Origin: Amoebophrya sp. A120
Lineage: Eukaryota > Sar > Dinophyceae > Syndiniales > Amoebophryaceae
Reading direction: 5' to 3'
Assembly: GCA_905178155.1 (NCBI GenBank)
Contig: CAJINV010000002.1
Span: 4,831,709-4,895,708 of the forward strand
Length of the DNA stretch: 64,000 nt
In this document: one piece after another, positions 38,801 to 45,959 of the stretch
Layout of the letters: each line of letters starts with the position of its first letter
Numbering within the stretch: the stretch's first letter is position 1
Made by a program: the position numbers and the translations under genes
Notes under the pieces: model-generated
What the model saw: the letters and a program-made list of their open reading frames with translations, nothing else
Database searches by the model: none
What the model was told of the DNA's origin: nothing

Positions 38801-41645
38801 CCTGACCCCCATCACCTCCGGGAAGTACTCGCGGTCAATTTGTAGTTGCTCCATTTCCAACAGCTGCTGCTCCTCCTCCCTCTGCATCTCCTCCGCAGTG
38901 ATCTTAGAAGTAGACGTGTCTTCCACTAGAACGGACTCACTCCTCTGAGCCGTCGACTTCCTCAGTAAATTGTCAAAACGAACTTGGTCCGCAGTGCGGT
39001 GCTGCGAGGTCGTGGCACTCGATCCGGCCGTAGTTTGCGCCGCTCCACCACCAGATGTCGGCGAGGTAGGACCAGATCGTCCACCTGGTGTTGCACTGGA
39101 GGTCCCCGCACTACTTTCCGTCCTACTTCCAGTCGTGGTGGTCTGGTCCTGCTGTCGTGTTTTACCGGTGGATGACGTCCCCCCCATCTGCTGTCCGCCA
39201 GAACTACTTTTTTGCGGCTTTGCGTCCAGTCCTCCTGAGCCTACCTTTCCCAAAAACCCCTTCAATTTCGTCCTTGACGGCGGAGACAAAGTTTTCTGTT
39301 GCTGTTGATGCGACACGTCGGACGTTCCTGTTCCTTTTCCTTCCATTTTATCAACAACCAAATTCGCGGCCCCACCCGGAGGAGCTTGTTCGGTGGGCCC
39401 CGCCAGCACTCTTTTCAGCGCTTCCGCTTCGTTGATTCTCTTCTGCGCCTCTAATTTCGCCTGGATCCCGAATGCGGCGAACTGCGCCGCCTCTAAGGCT
39501 GCTCGGTTCGACGCGTCTTTCTCCTGTTCCAATGCGTCCTCCTGCAATGCCCGCTCGGACGTCTGCTATGCAAGAAAAAAACTATGTGAGTGTAAATCTG
39601 TGATGCTGATGCACAAAATGCAAAACTGTTACGAGTGTCATGCTGGATGTGCGTCGTAGGCTACTTTCATGCGTGTTTTCACGTACTAGCTGCGCATGAC
39701 AGGTTTGCCCTGTAATGCAAAACAAGTTTGTGATGCTGCTCTTCCTACAAAGTTACACTTACACAGTTTTTTTCCTGGATATCTGCTGCATTCTGGTCAA
39801 TAGGTCTTGAAACGTTTGCTGGACCTCTTCCACCGGCACGTCCTTCTGAAAGGGCGCGGTGCCGGTTTTCGGATCGATGTTGAATAGTTTCATCACGTCT
39901 GCGGGCAGTTTCGGCGGGAAAAGGTTGCCTTCCGGGGCTGCGGCTGGCGGCTGTGCAGCTCCTTGGGACAATATCGAAGGCGCACCACCACCAGCGGCAC
40001 CAGTAAAAACATTTCCGATCATCTGCGGGCGGTCGATCAATCCAGCGCCGAAGCTCCCGTCCTCTTGCCGCTTTCTCGCCTGCAAGATCACGTTGTTCAC
40101 AATCTTCGAGATCTTCGCACTCTGTCCGGAGGAACTGGCTAGTTGCTGGATCCCCTTCCAATCGCTTTCGGCGAATAATCGGTCCTCCTGCACCACAGCC
40201 GCGATACTGGACATACTGTGCGTCGCGCGCACCGGAATCCCCCCCGCTGGCGTCATCATCACCGCCGATTTTCCCCCCTGGGCATTCAATTCCGGGATGA
40301 GTTTCGTGATCACCACCGGGTCCGCGAGATAGTTCGCGAGGTAATTGGACGAGATTTTCTCCGACAAAATTGCGGGTAGGCCCTGCCAAAAGGAAAGCAA
40401 TTGCTGTCGGATCCGTTGCAGAATGCTCTTCATCTGCGCGTCTTTCTTCATCTGCGTTGCCGCGTCGTTCTTTTTCTGGTGGTTGAAGAACACGATTCGA
40501 AATGTCATGGTAAAAAATCTCTTCAGCCACGGCCGCATCTTGTGAAGCCATACCGGCTCTCGCGTGTCCAGGTCGAACTCGAGCTTGTAGCCGTCTGGAC
40601 TATTCGTATACGCTTGCTCTATCGCCTCGTGGAACATACTGTGATCCAAGAATATGTCGACGACCTCCCCGTCTTTGTTTTGTTTTTTCAGATACAGCAG
40701 AAACTCGTGCAGTGTCTTCTTCGCCATCTGCGGCGAAGCGTGCATCTGTTTGCACAGCCCGGTCAGGCCAGAGACTTCCGGCGAGAAGATATCCTCGCTC
40801 TCAGTGCCCGCAGCGGCAGCGGTGGCGAAAGAACTTGCTATAGCAGTAGCAGTCGCCGCCGCGCTGGACGAAGAGGAAGACGCAGCAGGAGCAGCCCCTC
40901 CCGGTGTTGAATCTAGCACTTTTTGTGAAGAACCATGAGTCGAGTCTACTTTTGTGATCGTGAGCCCTTTCCGCCCGCTTTGCAGCTCGTCTGGACTGTC
41001 CGTTCCGAGCTTGATATCCTTTGGCATCGGATCCTTCGCCAAAAGTCGCTCCAAGAGTGACTCTGTGTAAACGCGGGCAAACGGCGCCTGCAGCATCTGG
41101 TCATAGGCCTTGCTGAACATCGTGACCAGAAAGGCCTCCTGCATTTGAGCCGGGTAGTGGGGCACCGCAAACGTCGTCGCGGTTCCTCCATTTTGCGAGC
41201 CTGTTGTACTACTACCTCTTACGGGCGTCCTCGTGGTTCTTGCAGCCGATTCTCGCCCCGCAATACCACTTCTAGGTTGTCCGTCCTCTGCGAATAAAGT
41301 AGAACCTCCCGCATTTGATGAACCTGCCGCTGCCCCAGCCGCTTGTGCACCTCTGGTTGTAAGAACCGGCTGGTGCTCTTGCGGAGCTACAACTGGTGAT
41401 GTCACATTATCGCCGGGCGATCTCACCACCGGTGGCCCACTTGGTCTCGGAAGATTCGTGTGGAGGTGGGGTACGTGCTGTCCAGGCCACTCAGAGGCCC
41501 TCACAACTCGCTGTATCGGCGATAGCAGGACAAGCAGTGCTCTCACACAGAAAAGCGCTTCTCGTACTCCAGTGGTTCTTCCTTTCTTGCGCATTTTCAC
41601 TACCGAGCAGGGTGTTCTGCCGGTCGTTCCCTGTCCGTTTTGCAT
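11874..41645 (-). CDS. Giant secreted or membrane-associated protein, about 4,693 aa, 19 exons
   Basis: I do not recognise the protein. Exons: 41645-39782, 39561-37612, 37352-37300, 36967-36192, 25313-24762, 24444-24385, 24056-24041, 23851-23363, 23144-23002, 22704-22002, 21691-19942, 19691-18503, 18234-17691, 17370-16600, 16417-16364, 16037-13575, 13310-13250, 12846-12758 and 12428-11874. They sum to 14,082 nt, exactly 4,694 codons. Sixteen junctions are introners. Two are GT-AG introns in phase 0: 23852-24040 with GTAAGT, and 17371-17690 with GTAGGA. A second ATG at 41594 would put a hydrophobic signal-like stretch (ALFCVRALLVLLSP) about 13 residues from the start. Another hydrophobic helix lies near residue 1105 (IFIYTVATVANTFMLLL). 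Much of the rest is Gln, Ser and Glu rich. The C-terminus is the least certain part: the stop at 11874 could be bypassed by a weak donor just before it. Confidence 0.7.
12434..12757. mobile_element. Introner, family K
   Basis: Arms of about 38 bp begin TATCGC and share the core CTGTTTCACTGTGAC. An extra copy of the core lies inside near 12509. The flanking repeats are degenerate (GTATG against GTGTT). Removal joins YNSVKH to PMGELL in frame, which supports it despite the worn ends. Confidence 0.75.
12852..13249. mobile_element. Introner, family F, enlarged copy
   Basis: TIR core AAAAACGTCCCCACCCCA with its inverse at the right. At 398 bp it is about 120 bp longer than the family F copy at 43669. 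The extra length includes an internal repeat of the arm (CACCCCATAGCTGTCATGC at about 12873 and about 12990). The flanks do not show a clean duplication, but both ways of joining keep the frame (NSIVY to STKML). Confidence 0.78.
13316..13574. mobile_element. Introner, family A, degenerate
   Basis: The left arm starts TATGGATTGC but has lost most of the TGTCTGGGTCTGGAA core. The right arm keeps TTCCAGAACCAGACAT. The duplication CGCCT is perfect at 13311-13315 and 13575-13579. Removal joins SHYKKA to VNFDKL in frame. Confidence 0.85.
16043..16363. mobile_element. Introner, family D
   Basis: TIR core GAAAAATCCCCCCTCCCCAT with its inverse at the right. The ends are TATC and GATA. The flanking repeats match at 4 of 5 positions (CGGGG and CGGAG). 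Removal joins GEKTP to VGRFR in frame. Confidence 0.88.
16423..16599. mobile_element. Introner, family J, nearly all inverted repeat
   Basis: This 177-bp element has arms of about 70 bp beginning TATCACACAGAAAAA, so it is almost a complete hairpin with a loop of about 35 nt. The duplication AGATG is at 16418-16422 and 16600-16604. Removal joins QLSS to SKLKKE in frame. A 54-nt exon separates it from the family D introner on its left. Confidence 0.93.
18240..18502. mobile_element. Introner, family A
   Basis: The core GTGTCTGGGTCTGGAA and its inverse are both present. The duplication TCCTC is at 18235-18239 and 18503-18507. Removal joins GKMLED to ETSDMK in frame. Confidence 0.92.
19697..19941. 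mobile_element. Introner, family A
   Basis: The left core is slightly worn (ATGTCTGGTTTGGAA) and the right core intact. The duplication TGTCG is at 19692-19696 and 19942-19946. Removal joins DGILD to KVGEIF in frame. Confidence 0.9.
21697..22001. mobile_element. Introner, family B
   Basis: TIR core GAAAAATGCCCCCACC with its inverse. The duplication GCTGT is at 21692-21696 and 22002-22006. The interior is very close to the copies at 6005 and 48275, which suggests recent spread. Removal joins EFLGDS to TIESMP in frame. Confidence 0.92.
22710..23001. mobile_element. Introner, family A
   Basis: Both TGTCTGGGTCTGGAA arms are present. The flanking repeats match at 4 of 5 positions (ATCTG and ATCGG). 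Removal joins GNKTP to IYEKIA in frame. Confidence 0.88.
23150..23362. mobile_element. Introner, family I
   Basis: Arms begin TATGGA and share an AAAAAAG run followed by GTCA and TCACT. The 213-bp element is flanked by CTCCG at 23145-23149 and 23363-23367. Removal joins RLPTE to KDLINN in frame. It is the only member of its family here. Confidence 0.87.
24062..24384. mobile_element. Introner, family D
   Basis: TIR core GAAAAATCCCCCCTCCCCAT with its inverse. The duplication ATGTC is at 24057-24061 and 24385-24389. It splits what would be one exon into pieces of 60 and about 16-21 nt, next to a GT-AG intron at 23852-24040. Confidence 0.92.
24450..24761. mobile_element. Introner, family H
   Basis: Arms begin TATGGA and share GTGTCAG, then ATCGAAAT and GACAAAGTC. 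The duplication TGCAA is at 24445-24449 and 24762-24766. Removal joins FTKEQL to HPFKKF in frame. Confidence 0.92.
25490..25521 (-). other. LINE 3' terminal stem-loop and AACG tail
   Basis: The last bases on the LINE strand are a small stem-loop (TCGGC and GCCGA around TCT, 25507-25519, with flanking GG/CC) followed by AACGAACGAACG. Some LINE groups known from other eukaryotes use a 3' stem-loop plus a short tandem tail as the reverse transcriptase entry site. That role here is inference. Confidence 0.6.
27690..27805. repeat. Pyrimidine-rich minisatellite
   Basis: Repeats of TTTTGATTTTTC and TTGTGATTTTTC type units, about 12 bp each with some variation, inside the LINE 3' region. Confidence 0.75.
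28176..34439 (-). CDS. LINE ORF2: AP-type endonuclease plus reverse transcriptase, 2,087 aa
   Basis: Residues about 123-425 form an apurinic-type endonuclease. The visible motifs are WNVNG (129-133), ISETK (156-160), GDLNCEY (312-318), KIDFLAV (376-382) and DEADH (419-423). Residues about 735-1245 form the reverse transcriptase: AAGMDGIRFQAY (746-757), motif A LDASNFY (968-974), motif B IQGSVECML (1026-1034), motif C FVDD (1156-1159) and ILGTT (1235-1239). Charged Glu/Lys/Arg inserts separate the motifs (about 880-960 and 1050-1145), and another lies between the endonuclease and the reverse transcriptase (540-660). The C-terminal 800 residues are highly charged, and I see no RNase H or zinc finger. 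It is unusually long for a LINE protein. The ATG at 34439 opens the frame. Confidence 0.92.
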   Translation of the reverse strand: MRRALLLVCCMLKESIPAQPKLQRREDQAGQREDKDRQKNSRNSTSKKSRRMAEEISGEGEGVRKPKKFRDPWWLEKLEERRSEENKRGAAKDVEEKYGNIIEFLPPEEEGAACDVDVDGLKLIKHLYWNVNGVGRANAIRLAVAISALEASEASISETKMAAVPAKVAAFEHVKDTLAWLYQKMKLKGRRIYMAIATDLRRIAVELRSGGTAMLEVEEPLRMPEYRMSIVVLAQEQEGEYLTRDIGKKEAMLMWATGAINEAGRLVVSLYRRESKVEDTEAARKFIRGQMAKLLAKIREMMGRAKIGIITGDLNCEYEVTKEEKMKLRKDKNNTPISVVVYEEALLPLQNYVNEVALTMEPGGPTCYRSARNPSKIDFLAVAPIRSRIITKQIQRVQIPKDPTVRRVLEFEEGMNPYDEADHLALMATIMWTEQEAEEEVATTYRATEQDPQELHFNAKFALMQPSPEFMRRSIEIIKGKNRFEEENPFEETVRWPRGSIKTEELQEKMEASAINAEEIKDIRSYHKWVTSTMKETGMIKEKKKPVPKLAETIRRRRIREREKKGKGKAQGHSVRKGEEKNSEEPKDAGKERKGKGRKAHQGDEEKKEEARSEEEKKLAKEWMEAHSCMLEETKDKPESIHDYARRAKEMVLGKGRGKPVEGEISEMTVAGRQVSGAENCTRELAGNHISKVGAIMEENGKSHTFSGSTLRDAYQSLTEACKKVAPLRVTATQLKKHTKRLNAQAAGMDGIRFQAYKTLSGEQLRILAQVYNKFLEELAESPMTPRDVEKLLDKSLTAVKVEMLKKQTAASTACEKIRTVIQGTAVTRFLMSYLTYQMVRISDKSNGFARCGAASKPGASCQATVVQLLETLHSEEIQKTLDSAEKEDGEPGDLLSKLEKAGENWMSEEIQEKGEAPEEEGEGGISPITAPDTEQEEEAKRRKGEEEEEKRREEEEARKWISVIIGLDASNFYNNLTLCTALRAYRRSGVHPCYLKLVAAINWNKEVWLRNGNTYAKVKNHHDLIQGSVECMLAGTLVFMPGVEAVQEYLEEVFDETGRVKGVKELQAARTNLREKIKDNFGTRKETETDTSFPPYVVENETDEIYKTEQPPRTGRGRRRVLKRKRKNKQKYEWVGEQNTAEGKKKQPQTLAVQFVDDGTLALTYHEEDRGKVLKILEEIAIACEIMYTREGQFLAPQKCEFTSSDREEERRKEVREAFRPFGIRFNERKTRKILGTTITTLGAEQQRKLIKGQVKQSIGIGQHLSLQVMKARKKINGEELKWVIQVFFTSAMIYFLPVMQMFFTDKDWAELMGELAVVIAEAIGFTEKTLQKIMKITKTTPETLYRVVYSYNVLSAVDPFLMGIKSLRSLAQMNMLTDIGLFMKWATLPVRILGEGEQGITKGIIEMMDKRNVADIALLDAMGKGTCIRMPAVSDLRATGIVQDNSRTYGNSWPKDGELVKVIAADELGLTVVTRRRIVSGRTTGRASWEKRIYKTEQKHLETEEREQEQRFLAYVINSLRILEDLQKEEAEGIVVKLVDYDVLRSATAGQLRAEHGICLELTEKIEELHQQIVERVEKMHKIEKEDAQRRLRFQGHSGTVGICIDKGGLEVKEEERRVGEGVEIVTSKTLRAIDVSEMDRGSLIWPIYDFGEGALGLPDVEAWPEMTRTERQDFIIGALCPEELRKIEEPEDIKENSDTRGILKEWQDEQESEEEAHLVERKKVKQADEDLMGKLLENATRMIKEEEEDAQNRNDTRRNSKRDTEKGTALQSLSLSIVERKEKKILPGELRDYTWEGEEVDGTGQEDKEEAGGVDKVGAQRAQGGVGEWKEKKTRQKVTAEGDGPAKQGATTKEEKWGERKESEEGRGKKETKKSKHEGSAQRSRFSAVQPKARASLESKGISIGITRSSAGKEAKVTGGNEKPATQRKSKQAEAKSTKQKTEAKELAEPVRAEVDPLTSKAPYSLEFSKGGYKRYSKEAGAPQDQRASSAAGQRGRASNSENVRRRKSAEGERTESKKREAEGEDTTQRKRQKSKQHGDNKQEAAEEEETLAQTMRRIISEPLQMGAGGRAGGRLQATQDLYG
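34783..35937 (-). CDS. LINE ORF1, basic coiled-coil-like protein, 384 aa
   Basis: This is the first ORF of the LINE, 343 bp upstream of ORF2 and in a separate reading unit. It is rich in Lys, Arg and Glu throughout, with a long Glu/Lys/Arg heptad-like tail (about 285-380) that could form a coiled coil. LINE ORF1 proteins commonly bind RNA. No RRM or CCHC motif is visible here, so that role rests on position and composition. The start is the ATG at 35937. Confidence 0.75.
   Translation of the reverse strand: MKIRSRPLVGKMGEGKGKYGNIEELTRWRKSATAGESKEEDAERARQDKEGGKGKGKGKEMNEGKTRKTVGQMLQERIKNPPRILFKADPTMELRSLIKAKKIKKSKFSKKIATKPRGATAIAEAKDSKWLKRIPLQDESGKDLTWEERRKRATKLRVRTTALMIRLNRMKATETEETNREFESCPVRLGKREKGIVKLPPMGKKQWRIHIGDYRRRWAKKRKEKGLEIPKAKKEERREQNDGHTEHKKVMQSREAYEEWQGKAMALAETKSWSAGTLYLVSYDQRLEHDRKVQEEQAARAQQKRKESLAEMSEEEKTEREKKEMKYRETANENRRRKKEEMRKIETKEEEEVRKSIGREKLANWRARKKKEREQLDDKTRETA
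36973..37299. mobile_element. Introner, family D
   Basis: TIR core GAAAAATCCCCCCTCCCCAT with its inverse. The duplication CAAAT is at 36968-36972 and 37300-37304. Only a 53-nt exon separates it from the family A introner on its right. Removal joins ILHPDL to SKEFQR in frame. Confidence 0.93.
37358..37611. mobile_element. Introner, family A
   Basis: Both TGTCTGGGTCTGGAA-type arms are present. The duplication CGTGC is at 37353-37357 and 37612-37616. Removal joins VVRQVH to VELSQE in frame. Confidence 0.93.
39567..39781. mobile_element. Introner, family C
   Basis: Arms TATGCAAGAAAAAAACTATG and its inverse share the AAAAAAACT-GTG core with the scramblase introner at 60030. The duplication TCTGC is at 39562-39566 and 39782-39786. 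A GTAAGT occurs inside the minus-strand start of the element, but using it breaks the frame, whereas removal at the repeat joins TRMQQ to TSERAL. Confidence 0.9.
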
Positions 41646-43153
41646 AAGTGGCGCAGCAGCACCTGCCCCGATGATTGTGCGATACAAGAAGCACTCGGAA
41701 TAAACGTCGTTAGCTGCTGTTATTGGTACTATCTCTAACCGATTCAGAACATAACGGCATATCGTTAGGTATATATGGGCTTGTGGGGAAGTGAGACGTA
41801 GTGAAGCTGCTCCTCGAAATAGCGGGAGAGGTTGTTTGGAGACAGCACACTACCACTGACTAAATAACTTAATCGGTCCTGCGTTCGAGACCAAAAAGTG
41901 TTGAAACAGTGTAGCCGGCGACGGAATCGTATTTTTTCTATGAACGCAAATTGAAAAATTCTTGTTGATTCGACATTCTACAAATTTGGGATTGTTTCAG
42001 TGCCTCACGACCATCTTACATGCTGGGGATCTAAATCTAAATTCTTGCTCTGGCGGAAGATAGTTGTTTCGCAGGAGCGCCAGGAGCGGTGACTACCACA
42101 ATAACAGACCAATCTTCGACCTTGAAGCTTGTTCTGCAAAAAACCCTTTAATTTTTGTCGCTACAGGAGAAATATCGGGCTTAAGCCTTTGTTTTCTTGT
42201 TTACGAATAAATTCCTTTTGCAAAATAACTATCCTTCACGAGGACGTGTGCAAGGAGGTGCGGAGGTGAAAAGAAAAAAGAAAAGCTGATTGTGATTCTT
42301 GCAATAGATGAAAAGGCACAACTACTGATGTGTGCGAACTACAATTATGCTTCACCGAAGTTGGTAGAAGTAGGGTGTTTTTTTCTTCAAAAAAATTGAG
42401 TGATGCACCTCAACAGATGAAGTTTTAGAATAAGCAGCGCAACCTTCCGCCATAACACCCGAAGAAATGATCCTGGTCGTCGTTTTTTTGAGCAAAAAAA
42501 AAATCAAGAACCTGTGACCACCGGCACCATCAGCATTGTTCTTGCGGTTGATCGTGTACTGCAACTCTGTGCCACCTGCAAATACGCACAATAAGAGGAA
42601 AGGGGCAAACAGGCCGACATAGATCGTCACCACGAACAAACCGTTTCCTGATCAGTACCCGGAGGTGATACAGAGATACTAGTGAGATCGTGATCGTCCA
42701 AGCCAGCCGTTATCGTTAATGCATCTGAATCTCTAACAATTACTAAGTTCTTACCCGCCTCGTGGAACAAAACTAGAAAGATCCTGCACGACAGGTCCTA
42801 TCAGGTTCAGGCGGTTCCTAAAGTGAGATCTTCTCGTTTCGTCTTCGCCCTCGTCAATGAACTCTAACTTTGTTGTTACTTCGTAGCTCGAGAAGTTCTT
42901 GATCGATCCCTTTCTGCACAACTGTCCTCTTAGTAGAAGTAGAACAAGCAACATGCTGGTGGCAGAAAATCGTGGCGCTTCTGCACGTTCAATTGCCGTA
43001 CTAAGTCAAGTGCTGACGAAACTCGATTATTGGTGAAGGAGCTTGTTTGTCCTTGCTGGTTCCTGTTGATTCATCTATGTGGTCTTTTATTTCTGGGAAA
43101 AAATCACAACGACAAGCTGCAGCCGCCGAAAATAAAGCCGTCAAGTCTCATGA
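41646..43153. other. Non-coding spacer upstream of the giant gene
   Basis: About 1.5 kb between the stop of the CPW-WPC gene and the start of the giant gene. Only short chance ORFs, AT-rich in places. It should hold the promoter of the giant gene; I cannot identify a core element. Confidence 0.5.
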
Positions 43154-45178
43154 TCAGCGATACGCTTTGTCTATTTCCCCAAACACGGGATCCAAGTGCA
43201 TCCAATTTTTAAACCGTCCGTCTGCCACCACCCCGTTCCGCGCGACTATGGATCCGTTCACCGGTATTGGGTAGGGGTGCTTCACGACGCGCGGGCGGTT
43301 TTCTCCGCCGAGCGGAATTTCCATCGGCGTCTATCAAAAGTAAAAATGTCTGGGTCTGGGAACTTGTGATGCTGGGTGGCGTCTCATGATGAGGCTACAA
43401 ATGCTGGCTCAGCATGACAAGTTTCTGAGCTCCTAGGTGTTGCCTATTCTGCATGACAAACTGCGCTTCTGCATCACAGAAAAACGGGGCTCTTGGGTAA
43501 CGTGCATGACAGATTTAAGAGTCATGCCAGACAAGCATGACAAACATGAATTCTTCCAGACCCAGACATTTTTACATTTGATAGCGTCTCGTTGCGGTCG
43601 ATACAGGGGCCCTTCCTCGCCGACTTGACCCCGTCGCGTTTCGCGATCCAGATTGGCGGTTGGGGCTCTATCCTGAGTAAAAACGTACCCACACCACAGT
43701 CAGGATGAGGATTTTGCAACACAAACCTAGGAGTTTTGTGAGTCACGCATGACAAGTTGCCGTATGCAGTGTAGTGCAGGTTAGCAAGTGTAGCCGCGTC
43801 ACAGATTCATCTGCTCAGCCTGTTCACAGCATTACAAATTCCAAAACACGATTGGAAATGGCTCTCATGGGGATGCGCATTACAAGTCTTCCTGTCTTTG
43901 CAAATCTGCATGACAACTCTGGTGTGGGGACGTTTTTCCTTAGGATAGGCTCCTTGTTTGGGTTCACCCCGTAATCCCCGGTGTACTATAACCTGCTCAG
44001 CTGTTACAATCTCAAACGTTAGAATAGAATATGGAAATCTGTCATGCAAGAAGTGCATGCTTCACCCTACTCCCACAGGATTGCGCATGGCAAGTTCTGG
44101 AGCTCCAACCCGCACTAAATAAATCTGGCGAAATTTGTATTGCAAAAGGTGGAACGCTGTGCGAATCCGTCATGCTCATCATGCAACAGAAGTTCCAGAT
44201 TCTATGGTAACCGATTTGAGATTGTAACCTTTGAGGAGGTCATATGTACGGTTGCGTGTTTTTGTTCGTTGGGTTTCTCGTTACTTCGCCGTAATCGACC
44301 GGATCGTTGTCCGGCTCGTTGTCCTGGTTGCTCACGTGCCCGATTTCGTGAACGTTATCCGCCTTCTGTGTCAAGTGATCCTGCACGAATTTTGTCCGCT
44401 TCCCAAACATCAAACACCTCCCGCCGAGCGGTTGGGGAAAGGACAGCGGAATGTGGGAGTAAAAGACGCAGTTCTGCTCCGATTGCAGATTGCACTGCTT
44501 CTCGCACTCGGTCGGGTTGCCGAACCGGGGGAAGGAGTCAAACGAAAAGTCGTCCCCGGCCTGGTTCGCGTGCTTGGGATCCAGCGGGTTCTGCTCCAAA
44601 TCCGACAGGAATTTCGGCCAAAAGTTCACAAAATGCTGGTATTTGCATTTCACCGCGGGTTTCAGGAAATGCTGCAACCGGTTCTGCATGGTCTGCTTCG
44701 CTTCCGGGTTCGTGCCGAAAAGCGCCCCGGGGTCCTCGTACGGCCCCTCGGCGTCGTACAGCCCCTTACACGGCCACTCCACGTCGCAGTCCTTCGCAAT
44801 TTTCTGCTTCTGCTTGGAGGAGAGTTGCGACATGCCGTGGAGGATGGACTCGCAGGGCCCGCGGTACCCGTCAAACGCACGGCAACTGTCCCCGTCGCGG
44901 CCAACCAACCACTTGAAGGGGCAGATTTGCATCGCGTAGTCACGGAGGCAGTTGGTTTTGTCGATCGCGAGCTTCTCGAGGAAGGAAGTAGCTGAAGTAG
45001 AAGATGCGGTCCTTTTAGTCGAAAATTTGACGCTTTTGTGATGCTGGGCCAGCACGACCTGCTGAACGTCGTGGAGCCAAGAGTCATCTTCGTGAGGGGA
45101 GCGGGAGAAGTCGAGGCCGTCGTGGTCTCCGTGGATTGCTGCAGAAAGGAAATCACGCAAAGAAATCATTCCCACCAT
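43154..45178 (-). CDS. CPW-WPC domain protein, about 406 aa, 4 exons
   Basis: Exons 45178-44245, 43981-43948, 43663-43584 and 43326-43154 join in one frame once three introners are removed, ending at TGA (43154-43156). Near residue 88 the sequence CPFKWLVGRDGDSC leads, about 50 residues on, to DCDVEWPCKG, the two signatures of a CPW-WPC domain. In Plasmodium, CPW-WPC proteins are zygote and ookinete surface proteins. Further Cys-containing stretches follow (CEKQCNLQ and GRCLMFGK). The N-terminus is unsure. The ATG at 45178 gives no clear signal peptide, and a strong acceptor-like TTTCTGCAG ends at 45139, so a first exon carrying a signal peptide may lie upstream in 45190-45900. Confidence 0.82.
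43332..43583. mobile_element. Introner, family A
   Basis: Arms carry TGTCTGGGTCTGGGA and TTCCAGACCCAGACA. The duplication GCGTC is at 43327-43331 and 43584-43588. Removal joins DRNET to PMEIPL in frame. Confidence 0.93.
43669..43947. mobile_element. Introner, family F
   Basis: Left arm TATCCTGAGTAAAAACGTAC and its inverse. The duplication GGCTC is at 43664-43668 and 43948-43952. It is the shorter relative of the enlarged copy at 12852. Removal joins PNKEP to QPPIWI in frame. Confidence 0.92.
43987..44244. mobile_element. Introner, family E
   Basis: TIR core GTTACAATCTCAAA. The ends are TATAACC and GTCATA. The duplication TGTAC is at 43982-43986 and 44245-44249. It leaves a 34-nt exon between itself and the family F element. 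Its sibling is at 8272. Confidence 0.93.
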
Positions 45179-45959
45179 CTTTTTTCTCACGTGCTCCTTC
45201 GCGAACTAAGTGTATTAATTTGTAGTTCCTCTACATGTCGTGTATTGCATGTCCTCGGTGGAATGAGGGTCCTTTCCAAATCAAGTCGAGAATTCCCGTG
45301 CCTCTGATGCATGCTTCCGTGGCCGCTGGTTTGACGAACCAAAAAACTTGTCGCTCCAAGACGGTTTCATCTTCCGCCTAGCGCTAGCACGCTCAACGCA
45401 AGAAGCAAATCGATGAAAAGCGATGAACGACATGGGCTGCGAGCGCGAGCGAAAATTGTGAAAGCAGCGACAGCACTGACGTCTATCTTGTACTAACGAC
45501 GATTTGCACGTGTCAGTTTTTTCGAAAAAATAAAAATCTCATGAAACAAAGTCTTTATCTCGTCGAGCCCAATAGTCACTATGTGTACATTCGATGTAGA
45601 AGTAACATCACGACCCCACGCCAAATGAAACAAATGCGAAGATAAAACTGTAAGCCAGAAAAATAAATATACAAGTTTGCCATCAGAAATACCGACATCC
45701 GAAATTGAATTGCAGGAAGAAAAGGAAAGTAAATTTGGTAAACATTCCAATGCGAAGGGGCATCGGCGATGCTATTTTCGCGAAATTAGATGTAGGTGAA
45801 ACTTGAAGTCCAAAACTTGGTTTGCTATGATTGAGAAAAGAGAATCGTGTTGATGAAACAGAAACACTAGTGAAGATAAAGTCTGAATTGCATTTGAAAA
45901 AAGAAAAACACGCATAAAATATGATTCACATTTCGAAATTTGTGATCTGTAAAACTCTA
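45179..45959. other. Spacer between WD40 gene 3' end and CPW-WPC gene
   Basis: AT-rich, no long ORF of protein-like composition. It may contain an unrecognised first exon and the promoter of the CPW-WPC gene. Confidence 0.45.

Noticed and set aside
39567-39781. Conventional GT-AG intron using the internal GTAAGT
   Set aside because: Splicing at that donor and the obvious acceptor shifts the frame, while removal at the TCTGC duplication keeps it.
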